Positions 38,696 through 48,611 of a stretch of 64,000 bases of DNA are shown here, one piece after another. The stretch covers positions 19,416,607 through 19,480,606 of the forward strand of contig NC_026656.2 in NCBI RefSeq assembly GCF_000004075.3, read 5' to 3'. How positions within the stretch are numbered: position 1 is the first letter of the stretch; each line of letters opens with the position of its first letter. The DNA comes from Cucumis sativus. Taxonomy: Eukaryota; Streptophyta; Magnoliopsida; Cucurbitales; Cucurbitaceae. Made by a program: the position numbers and the translations under genes. The notes beneath the pieces were generated by a model. It ran no database searches. It had not been told where the DNA came from and saw only the letters and a list, made by a program, of their open reading frames with translations.

Positions 38696-39577
38696 AGAAA
38701 AAGAGAAATGGAAGAAGAAAAGAGGAATCAAAAGGGGAAGGGAGAGGGAAACTGGCAGAAACAAAGAGAGAAACGCATTTTAATGAGATCGAGGAGGATC
38801 TGATGGGGGAATAAGCATCTGGGGGAGCGAATTTGTTGAAGGAAAAGGAAAGAGGAAGGGAATTGAAAGGTGGGTTAATGGCGGATGGATGAATGGATGA
38901 AGAGATAAGGAAGGAAGGCGGTGCGCAGTGCGCACAGCTTTGCTTTGGAAAGGACCGTCTCTGATCTGTCTCAACGCGCTCTCTCTTCTCTTCTCCCCCC
39001 TCTCCTCTCCTCCCCTCCCTTCCTCTCCATATTATTTTTCTTACATTTTAGGTTTTTTAGGAAAATTATTAACATGAATAAAACTGTTCAAAATATTTAT
39101 AAATGTTACAAAAAAAAATCACAGTAAGTTTAAGATCTTTTTATTTATTAAAAAAAAAAGAAAAAGAAAAAATATCATATTAATTACAATTGAGTTAAAC
39201 TCCTTTACCAGATATAAACATAATTATATTATCAACATGTATCTTGGATATTCTACTTTTTTAAAATGGAAAAAACTAACAATTTCGTGTCTAATATTTT
39301 TTAATGACCCAACTCGAATCTTTAATATTTTTAGAGCTCAACTAACCTTTATTAATATAGATATGAGTAATCTATTTATTATTGGAGATTGGTGCTCCTA
39401 TTTTTTATTAGTATATAATATATTTTTTCCTTAAAAGAGAAGGTAATTTACTATAATATTTTTAATAAGTTATTTTACTTATAAAACTTCTATTAATATT
39501 AATACAGGATTGAAATTGAAATTTCAAATGTCCATAGAGATATCAATATTGTAATAATTGATAAGAACTAAAAATTA
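38696..39577. other. Promoter and leader of APRL gene, then AT-rich spacer
   Basis: On the minus strand the first 350 bases are CT-rich and GC-richer than the surroundings, as expected for leader and promoter. Beyond about 39030 the sequence turns AT-rich without coding signal. Confidence 0.5.
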
Positions 39578-39960
39578 GGTTAAAATACAGTTTAGTTTAT
39601 GAATTTTCACGTTTATAGAAACTTGGTTTTTTCTATAAAAGAAATATTTAATAGGTCTTTAAACTTTAGAAATGTCAAATAGGTTGAAGTTTTATTTTTA
39701 TGTCTAATAGGTCACTACCATATTTCTAAAATTAACATCTCTACTAAACCCAAAATAGGATACTAAGCTTCTAGTATTGTGATTTTTTAAAGAAATAAAT
39801 TGATTAATAGATCAAGGACCTATTATATTACAATTTCAAAGAAATTGTCTATAAGATTCAAAGTTAAATGGACCTATTAGATATCTTTTAAAGTTCAATG
39901 ACATGTTAGACATTAAGTTAGATGTTTAGAGATGGCTTAGGTTTATTTGATGCAAAATGG
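39578..39960. repeat. Degenerate dispersed repeat with GACCTATTAGA units
   Basis: The motifs GGACCTATTA(G/T)A, TAATAGGTC and GGTCTTTAAACTTT recur here in direct and inverted forms. From memory such GACCTATTAGACA phrases mark a widespread non-coding repeat in dicot genomes. No coding capacity or clear borders were found. Confidence 0.4.
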
Positions 39961-42900
39961 AAAGTTTAGTAAGTTAACCTAAACTCTAGCTTAACCCTAT
40001 AGGCTTTGGCATAAGTTATAAAACTAATATGTTGAGGTTAGAACTTACATTTAAAATGCAGAATTGTTCAATAAGAAGTTAGAAAACGTTGCAAGGGGAG
40101 AGAAAGAGAGGAAAATAAAAGTTTCTTGATACATGTACAGTCTGAAGTTGATGGAGTTAATTATTTAATGAAACTTTGATTGCATTGATTAGGACAAACC
40201 CAAGTAATTGTCTAATAAGATTACAAAGTTCTTAATTACTTCTTATTTTTTATGAGTCGAAGAAATGGAAATGCACATGTTAAATGAAACAATACTAACA
40301 ATACTACACAATTGTCGATCATAAAAAGTCTTTCCTAAAATTAGAATATAATAAATCTTTCATAATATTTTCTTTGAGCACCAACATTCAAAATTCAAAT
40401 AAATAAGAATGAATGGTAAAGAACAGTCATGTCTGACATGGATTTTTCAATCGAAAACATACAATTTCAAAGAAATAATTCATACATACATAATGGTCTA
40501 GACCTGAGGAACTCCTTGGCAAGATTGACATGGATGAAATTGTTCAACTTTTATGATAAAAGCAGATAAAACATGAAAACTTGGTTGTGAAGGCTTGGGA
40601 TTAGGAATTATATCTTCAAACAGAATCAAGGAATAATAGGAACAAAGTGAGTATCCAACGAAATCAATTCAAGCAAATGAAGAGTACAAATATTGTTACA
40701 ATTACACTGTCCAGTTTGGCTCATGCACTTGAGTGGTTTGAGCAAAGGGATAGTCCAACTAAAAATCACTTTGAAGAGATACTAACTATTCACACTATTT
40801 TCCCTACTAGAGTGACCAAAATTGTAATCTTAACTCCAATAAGCAGCAAGCTGCGTAAGGAAGAGCCATGACTAGAGATATTTGAATTTCGGCATCAACT
40901 CGTGTAATAGACCTCGTCGTCTCTCTGGTGAGAGCAAAAGCTTCCAGCCAATTCTATCTAGAAAAAGATTTGAAATCATTCTCCTTCGTGAGCTAGGTTA
41001 ATCTTAACCAATTGCTAAAGAATCTATACACTTCAGCTTAGTCTACATTTCCGCCCTCGTCTGCCTGAGCACCTAAAGAACTATGATCCTGCAATGCAAT
41101 TTTAGTTATTATTAGTAAGGTCATTGTGGGGGCAGGGGGCTGTTAGAATGGATGGTACTCATGAAGAAAACAAAATCAACTTCCACTTCCGGAAGAGTTT
41201 ATTTCCTTTTTTTTTTTCCTTCCCCTATAATGAACGTAACTTCCATCGGAAAAATGAAAGAATAAATCGACATACAAAGACGAAAGAAACAAAACAAAAT
41301 AAAATAGAGCCTCAGTAAAGGGAGAGGCTCTAATAAAGTAAAATAAGACGTATCAAATAATTACAGCGCATCTGTCTTGGTCACTGGGAATGTCTTCTAG
41401 AGGAAACACTTATCTCGTAGTCTCAAAGATACTAATTTTGGTAAGTATGTGCGTATGACTATAAAAAAATCAATCCACCAAACTGATAAACTAACAGTAA
41501 CTGATTCTTTATGAAACATGAGCAGCCGACTACTAGGTTATGGGCACATATTTCATTTATCACAACGAACACCATAGATATTATCTGCAAATACTTTCAT
41601 TATATCTTTCCAAAGAACTTCCTTTTGTAGCACAGCCATCTAAATCCATCTGTTGATAAGTACCGTTCATTTCTTATTAGTAAAACAGTTGCCTTCGTAA
41701 CCAAAATACCCCATCCCATACAAGTGTCTTATTATCTTTTCTGAATGCTATTACCCATGGATGAGGTCCGGCTGAAAGGCAAGACGCGTTTGAAAGTCAA
41801 GAGTTCAAGCTACATAATGAGTTTTGAAAGCCGTTATAGATATTTGAGCATTATCTTGCAGGAAACAAGGTGTATGGAAGCTAGCCAAAACATTCATGGT
41901 TATCACAATAGTCGTAATAAGAAATCTTATCCATCTTCTCATGTTTTCCAGCTATAATTTTGGAGAGATGAATAACAGATGAGACGTTTTGAAAACACTG
42001 ATGGGGCTCTAGGGGATATTCTCCACTCCCTTGAAAATCCAAGCCTTCTTCCATTTATTTCATCAGGCAAATACTCACTCTACAACACATTCACAAAATA
42101 CAGAGAAAGTAGGGTGTCCATCAAAAGGGATACCAAGATAATTATAGATGCTTTTCTTATTCATGACCTAGTACAACAACCCAGAAACCCCCTCCAGGTT
42201 GTTCCATTCAATGTGCTAATTCTTGTGAAATTTTCCTCACTACTTCCAATTAGCACATTCTTCCTCGAGGTATATTGTTTAAATTAAATATTTAAATTTG
42301 ATGAGTAATTATTTCCTTCTACTCAGTTTCTCTTTAAATTCGAATTTTGCAGTTGGAATAAACCATCTATCAAAATTTTGATGTTTTTAGGAATATTTTC
42401 AATGATTTTGTCATATTTGAAAACAACCCTTTGAATTAGCTGTCTTGTTTTTTAAAACAAAAACAAAATAGGAAAAATTTCCCATGAGAAACACCCTCCC
42501 ACCCCAATCCCCGCGAAATTAATGAGAAATTTCACAGGGATAGAGAATGAAATTTAAGTGAGGACAAGGATAGGAACGGGTCATTAGATCAGATCGTTAA
42601 CTACATTTCATTTTTCATTTTTAAATTTATCATTAAAAAAAAAAATTATTCATAGGAAGTCAACTAACCAATCAATCATTCGAAAACATCATGTAACAGA
42701 AAGTAGGGTTTGAGCATCCATTCTAGCTAAAACCCAATGTTGACTGACCATTAATCACTCTTAACATTTACCTCAACCAAGAGGTCAGATGTTAGAATTT
42801 TCAATCAGGTATTTGTTGAACTAAAGGGGAAAAAAAATCACCAACCACACCATTATAAACAAAATAGAAATAGATTGAGAGATGACAATATAAGTAGACC

Positions 42901-43489
42901 ACCATGCAGCTTCTTGTTTCCTATTTTTGAAATTTGAAAAACATAAATGAAAGGATAATTTTTTTAAGAAAAAATATTTTAAATTCTAGAGATAATTAAT
43001 AAATGTTAAAATTAACTAACATAGTCACATAATCTTTATGAATATTCTATATAAAAACAATATGTAAATAGATTTTTAATATTCTGAAATAACATTTGAT
43101 AGAACAAGAAACTATTTGATAATTAGTTATCGTTCTTTTTCAGTAAAAACAAATTGCTCCACACAACTTTACTTTTCATTTAACAAAAATAGTAGAAAAC
43201 AAAAATAAGATGTGAAACAGGAACATTATTACGAACAAACAAGCCTATAACAATTTAAAATCAGCAAAAATAGAAAACAAGTCACTCCTCTAATTATCTA
43301 TCGAAACCAATTCTAATTAGGGAGGAAACGACAAACGAAAAACAACAATGCAAGGGCTTGAACATTCTGGACCACTATTAAAACACCAGCTCATCCAAAA
43401 ACCTAAGTTGGCAGTTGAAGATAAATTTAATTATATATCACTAACAAAAACTACAATTTGTTGATCTACAAGAGATTCCAAGTTATTTA
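39961..43489. other. Gene-poor region with a possible unrecognised minus-strand gene end
   Basis: Frames on the plus strand at 41745-41957 and 41979-42287 show no family resemblance and look accidental. On the minus strand two splice-bounded pieces near 41.0-41.4 kb read on into one another (listed separately). The 42480-42560 stretch contains ACCCCAATCCCCGCG, reminiscent of another dispersed repeat. Otherwise AT-rich. Confidence 0.45.
41038..41396 (-). other. Possible last two exons of an unrecognised minus-strand gene
   Basis: On the minus strand, an acceptor CTCTAG, a 32-base piece (41396-41365), a donor GTAATT, an acceptor TTGCATTGCAG and a 51-base piece (41088-41038) ending in TAA follow in order. 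They share one frame reading DIPSDQDRCA then DHSSLGAQADEGGNVD and stop. The acidic, hydrophilic tail looks protein-like, but I recognise no family and found no further exons upstream. It may be a gene fragment or chance. Confidence 0.25.
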
Positions 43490-43694
43490 GAGGGTGTTTG
43501 AACGGTTGAGTTGATTGTTATATTTTTGTCTATATAGAAAATAGTAACAAAGAATAGGATGCCTAAAAAATGGTGAACACTATAACAAACAGGGACTTGA
43601 AATATAAAGGTTACAATTAGTTGAAAACACCAACTATTATAATTGGCGTCCCGAACATGGAGCCAATTATTAAAGTTAGGGGCAAAACACCCCC
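43490..43694. mobile_element. Tourist/Harbinger-like MITE
   Basis: The left end GAGGGTGTTTG and the reverse complement of the right end GGGGGTGTTTT form terminal inverted repeats. The element is flanked by TTA on both sides (43487-43489 and 43695-43697), the target typical of PIF/Harbinger elements. The 205-base interior has no coding capacity. Confidence 0.65.
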
Positions 43695-43864
43695 TTAGGA
43701 TTTTGCACAAGACAAAGTTTCGTCCATTTAGGTAAAATTAGTGAACATTTTGATTTTATGTGTGGATAATTTGATAATTTGATAGGGGTAAGGGTTTAGA
43801 TACTTGGATAATTCAATGTGTTGGCGATGCACTCGAGAAATGTTTGTTCTTTTTTTGTCCTCTT

Positions 43865-43972
43865 GATAGAAATCGAGTTGCTCATTTGGTAGCTCGTCAT
43901 GATGCTAGTTTTTCTATTTTGTTTGATATTTTTGTTTCTTTAGATGATTGTAGAAAAAGTTGGGTTGCTTAA
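43865..43972 (+). mobile_element. LINE-type RNase H (RVT_3) C-terminal remnant
   Basis: The frame from 43865 reads RNRVAHLVARHDASFS, then FDIFVSL and SWVA before a stop at 43970. The NRVAHxxA block is the hallmark of the RNase H domain at the end of plant non-LTR retrotransposon polyproteins. Sequence upstream (about 43800) may extend the domain but is not clear. Only the tail of the element remains. Confidence 0.6.
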
Positions 43973-44170
43973 CTTTCCCAACTAGATGCCTGAAGCTAGT
44001 TTAGGGACCTTTTGTGTTTGTTGCCCCCTTGATTTTGGGCTTTTACGAAGTTTGTTTCTTTCCCAAAAACTCTCTTTATATGGAGGTTGTTGATGTGAAG
44101 TTTACCGTTTAAATGGTCTTTAATGGTGAAAATTAATTGTTTAATTAGAAAATAATAGAATTAATTTTAT

Positions 44171-44425
44171 TAGGGATGTGCAACAGTCAATGGAAGTCAA
44201 TTTTCCGATTATTCAGCCAATAATGTCAGTTTAGTAAATATGCAAACTGACCTTCGACTGTCGGAATAAAAGTTTATCAACTATGGTGGTCGATTTAACT
44301 CTTTAAAATATCTTAGAAATACTTTCGATATTTTATTATTCTCAGATCGATCCCTCTTCTTTCCAATCGGCTGATTTCGGTTCGATCGAACGACTCATTT
44401 TTTTTATCTATCATGCTCACCCCTA
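44171..44425. mobile_element. Non-autonomous hAT element with perfect 8-bp target duplication
   Basis: The ends are TAGGGATGTGCA on the left and, as reverse complement, TAGGGGTGAGCA on the right. AATTTTAT occurs immediately outside both ends (44163-44170 and 44426-44433), an exact 8-base duplication as made by hAT transposases. The 255-base interior contains no open frame of note and mentions of TCGGTTCGATCG-like sequence typical of these short elements. Confidence 0.85.
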
Positions 44426-44433
44426 AATTTTAT

Positions 44434-45451
44434 TGTATTGTATTTAAAAAAAACAAATAAATATTTACAAACCTTTAGTCTTCCCAAGGTGAGTGTCAGG
44501 ATAAGTGTTAATTGTCTGCATTTTGTATTGTATTGTTTCTTTAACAAAGATCAATCGATTCTGTCAGTTTAAGCATGGCTTCCTAACCGACCGACTTCAA
44601 CATACATACATACAACATTTAACCAATTGACCAAAGCCAATTAAGTCGACTCAAGTTTTCAAATCATGCTCACCCCAACCCCAATTTTGATAAGAGATAT
44701 CACTTGGCCAAACAAACTCGTCAAAAGTTGCACTATCTATATACAGTTATCAGTTGTCAATGAATGTGTAATGCTACTACCACATAGTTTAGTCAATCTA
44801 AGCAACAGAGACCAACAAACGAAGTCGATAGACCAAACCTGACATCAATCAGGTTGATTTTGCACGTGGTGGTTGGAGAGCCCAAAAGGCTCTAACCAGT
44901 CAACTTTAATTAGTATCGTTTTGCATTATAAAATAGGTATCTAATGCTATCAGCAACAACAACATCAAACCCGGCTCCAGCCTTCCTAATCCTTTGTGAT
45001 AGTTACCTCCTACCTACATCATTATCTTATCTTCCTCTCCATTTCCCTTTTTTCAATCTTTTGTGGTAGTTACCTCCTCCCTTCATTATCCATTATTCTC
45101 TTCTCTTCTTCTTCTTTCTCTTTTCTTTGACTATTTTTCCTGTTTCTCCAATATTATGTTGAAGTTCTCCCTTCATGTTGGTGTCAACCAAACTCAATCA
45201 ACTGTCAATGTGGTCAATCAATCGATGTAACCAACCACAATGGAACAGAAGCAAGATATTAGCATGTCCGCAGTCCGATTTGAGCCAAAGGACGATTTTG
45301 ATCAACTCGTGATTAACTGAACATTATAGTTAGGAAAGGTTGACTTATACTCTACTTGAGCCCTCTGCCAGCTAGCAATCTTCTTAACTAATAATAACAT
45401 TTCTAACCTCTATCCCAACACTATATAATAACAGTATGAAAATGTTAAAGA
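44434..45451. other. Non-coding spacer within the element cluster
   Basis: No gene is recognised. A fragment near 44668 (ATCATGCTCACCCCAA) resembles a right end of the hAT family at 44171 but lacks a partner. A short stretch with TGATAGTTACCTCCT / TGGTAGTTACCTCCT occurs twice near 44998 and 45064. Confidence 0.5.
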
Positions 45452-45757
45452 CTGTTTGCCCCTAGGATTAAAGAGTGGAGTGGGCTATGTTTGACCGTAT
45501 TATGATAATACTTGTTTCCACTCCCTTACTCACACCCTCTCTCTCACTAAGCTTCAAATATTTACCAAGTAAAAGTAGAAGGCAAAGCCAAAACGAAATT
45601 CCTATAACGACCACCACAAAAGGAAACAACGTGGACAAAAGCTGAGATTATAGATTGCACCCCAAATGCAGAGTATTATAATCCTCAGACTATTATAATA
45701 TCTAAACTACTATAAATCCTCATACTATTATAAATCACTCATCGTCTCAAACGCCCC
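45452..45757. mobile_element. MITE related to the 23666-24015 element
   Basis: The left end ACTGTTTGCCCCTAGGATTA resembles the left end of the 23.7-kb element (CCGTTTGGCCCTCCGATTA). The right end TCTCAAACGCCCCTA is its inverted partner. The inner right part repeats ACTATTATAAT-type units as in that copy. Borders are good to a few bases and no target duplication was confirmed. Confidence 0.5.
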
Positions 45758-46239
45758 TATGTCTACCACTGAAGTAAGTTATAAATATAAATATTATAAA
45801 ATTATGACTCATTTAAATGAACAAATAAACATACCACTGAAGTAAGTTATAAATTTTCATTACTAATAATATGTGTACATGAGTGATAATTAATTGATAA
45901 TTTTGTTACCATTTATTCAATTTTTTTATAATATAATACAGAATATTCACTACTAACATTAAATATTATTTATTTTCACTAAGAGAATTTAAAATTGAGA
46001 TGAAATATTATCGGAAAATCTAGTGGAGACACCCTACAACAAAGAAATCTCACTCAAAAAGAACTAATCTCTCAAACATGAAATGCCCATAAAAATTCAT
46101 ATTTTGTCCACGGTATTAAATTTTTATCGACATGTCGATATGTTCATATTTTTATAGGTTTGACAATGACATTCTCATTATAAAAAAACTCTATGCAATG
46201 TAAAACAAAATGTACTAATATATAAATAATAAACATGTT

Positions 46240-46368
46240 AGGCTATTTAAAAAGTGTAAAACTTGAAGGAACATTTCAAATATAGTACAATAAACTAAAA
46301 TATTTACAAAATTTAAAAAGCGTAAAACTTGAAAGAACGTTGTAAAATAAACTAAAATATTTACAAAA
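46240..46368. repeat. Diverged tandem duplication, about 70-bp unit
   Basis: The phrase AAAAAG(T/C)GTAAAACTTGAA, followed by AAACTAAAATATTTACAAAA, occurs twice in a row, with substitutions and a small length difference between the copies. Confidence 0.6.
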
Positions 46369-46437
46369 TATAACAAAATTTCAAATTTCATTGATATGTA
46401 TCGATAAAATCTAAGATTTTATTATATTTTAATAATT
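46352..46437. mobile_element. Short palindromic MITE copy
   Basis: The left part AAAATATAACAAAATTTCAA and the reverse complement of the right part AAAATATAATAAAATCTTAG are imperfect inverted repeats around a GATATGTATCGATA core. It belongs with the elements at 8735 and 14675. Confidence 0.5.
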
Positions 46438-46851
46438 AAGCAATTTTGTCATTTAATAACTTTCAAAACTTTAACTTTGATATCTTTTCAATATTTTATA
46501 AAAATTTCCAAAAATAATCAAAAAGTTCACATCTCTATCATTTCTTTTGCTTTTTTTTTTTTGTATTTGAGACCTCAGCACTTTGTTCCACTTTCACATT
46601 TCAAACCTTGTTCTGATTTAACTTACTAAAGGAAATTGTTATAAATAGCAACAAAAATAAAACTATTTATAAAATACAGCAAAAGATTAAAATAATCAAT
46701 AAAAAGTATGATGAATTTTATTATATTTTGTAAACAATTTTAATCCTTTACTGTTTTTTAAAATGATCATTTTTTCTAATGTATGAATAATTTGGCGTGC
46801 CTGGTTTTTTCCCCTTCTCCAAATCATTCTTTTTTTAGCCAATTTTTCTTT

Positions 46852-46882
<31 letters not shown>

Positions 46883-47365
46883 TTGAAGCTTGGATGAGAT
46901 GGGTTAGTGCGTTGTACGGATTGTTCGCGCATCCAATCCAAACATCACTTCAAATCCTTTGGAAAATATTGGACCCCACATTTACACATGGACGCTGACA
47001 ATTGGCATAAAACAACACATGCGTACTTCCTACACGCTTTCAAATAAGCTTTCTTAGACATAAACTTACATTAAATTTATGCATACACATTCTAAAGAAA
47101 TCACACTAAAAATACCAAGACACTATCAAACTTTCTACTTAAAAATACCACATATCTCTTCGCCCCAATTATGTACAAAAACTAGCGTGAATATATCAAA
47201 CTATATTCTCTTAACTTAATAACCACAAATTAACTGTGTTTTCTTTTTTCTTTACAAACTAGCATGAATATTTGGGTACAAATAAAATTTGACCCTTTTT
47301 TTCCAAAACAACAAAGACTTGGGTTCTAAAACATTATTAATATATTTTCTTCACTTTCTCACTAG

Positions 47366-47930
47366 AGGTGTACATGGAATTAGGGAAATTTTTAGACCAA
47401 ACCAAATTGATCAAATTGGCAATCCAAATTACCAAAATAGGATTCTATAGGATTCTCAACTGAGTTGTCGAATTATTTATTTTTTTTTCTTTTCTTTTTT
47501 TAAGTATACTTTTATTAATTTAAAAAACTTAAATTCATCTACAACATATATTATAACTAAAATAACACATATTATAACTAAAATTTCATAAACTCAAATG
47601 TTAAATATCAAAAACTAACAAATCAATAACAAACTTCATAAGAGTATATATAATTATGATACTTATACATTATTTTATATATTATTTATAGGTTATAATA
47701 TATAAATTTTAATAATATTAGAAATTCAAGTTGGATTGAATTAACTTAATCTATCCAAACCCATCCACAAAAACATTAAAAAAAATTATAACAGAATCCA
47801 ACCCAACCCTTAGTTGGATAGTTTCAAATTATTTTAAATTTTCCTATTTCTAAAAAAAATTCTAACAGAATCCAACCCAACCCTTAGTTGGATAGTTTCA
47901 AATTATTTTAAATTTTCCTATTTCTCACTC
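47366..47930 (+). repeat. Degenerate hAT-like element, copy B, with internal tandem duplication
   Basis: The left end TAGAGGTGTACATGG is a good hAT-type terminus. The body matches copy A at 1925-2272 in opposite orientation. Inside it, a 74-base unit beginning with AACAGAATCCAACCCAACCC at 47790 is repeated at 47864, almost unchanged. The right terminus was not found, so the end given is approximate. Confidence 0.5.
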
Positions 47931-48211
47931 CCCTTATTTCTCTCGTTTTCTTCTTTTCTTCAAGCTATAGGGCTCCCCTGTCTGATCCCTTTCTTTGTTC
48001 TTTTACCCTTCGGCTCTAAACTGAATCCTTCGCGAGACCATTGAACTCAAGAAGCGCTAAGAACGCCATAACTTCTTCACTCACCACTAAGTCCTATAGA
48101 ATAAAATCACAATAATTTTCGACAAAAAATTCTAGTCCCTCTACTGCACTTTAAAGGGCCAACATTGATTCTCCCAAAAATTGCTTTTGCATTCTGCAAT
48201 TAGGTGAAAAG

Positions 48212-48606
48212 TGTAAGACCCCCAATTATCCATACTTATAGGAGGAAGGGTAGAAAAGTAACTGCACAGGGAATTATTATGGAGAAATGATTGGAAGGAC
48301 GTTCTGAGTGGTAGGGCCCACTGGGCTGAGGAATATGTGAGTCTATAAATAGGATTATTAGGTTGGAGTAGCTAGGGTATTTTTATCTTTTAGGAGGTAG
48401 GGCTACAGCAGCCACCAGGGTCTCTTAAAACCAAGAGGCTGGTATGATCTTTTCTGCATTTTTCCTTGTTGTTTCTTGTTATTTCTTTTCATCTTGTGAA
48501 TCTGGATCATTTGGCTTTATATATAAATAAAGTAAACCAGAGTACCGCCTCTGTTTAAGCCATTTATACAGTCCTTTCGGTCTAAATTATTGTTAGTATC
48601 CTAACA
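48212..48606 (+). mobile_element. Solo LTR of an LTR retrotransposon
   Basis: A 395-base unit begins TGTAAGACCCCC and ends TATCCTAACA, the TG...CA form of LTR ends. AAAAG flanks it exactly on both sides (48207-48211 and 48607-48611), a 5-base target duplication. Inside, CTATAAATAGG near 48344 is a TATA-like element and AATAAAGTAA near 48525 could serve as polyadenylation signal. No internal coding region or second LTR is present, so this is a recombination remnant (fossil). The superfamily cannot be assigned from the LTR alone. The intact flanks suggest a fairly young insertion. Confidence 0.85.
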
Positions 48607-48611
48607 AAAAG

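Noticed and set aside
41590-41660. Minus-strand string DGFRWLCYKRKFFGK as a WRKY-type or transposase remnant
   Set aside because: The likeness covers only a few residues, the frame ends at once and no neighbouring motif supports it.
41979-42287. Plus-strand 102-codon frame as a gene
   Set aside because: No domain, no splice partners and AT-rich codon use; looks like chance.
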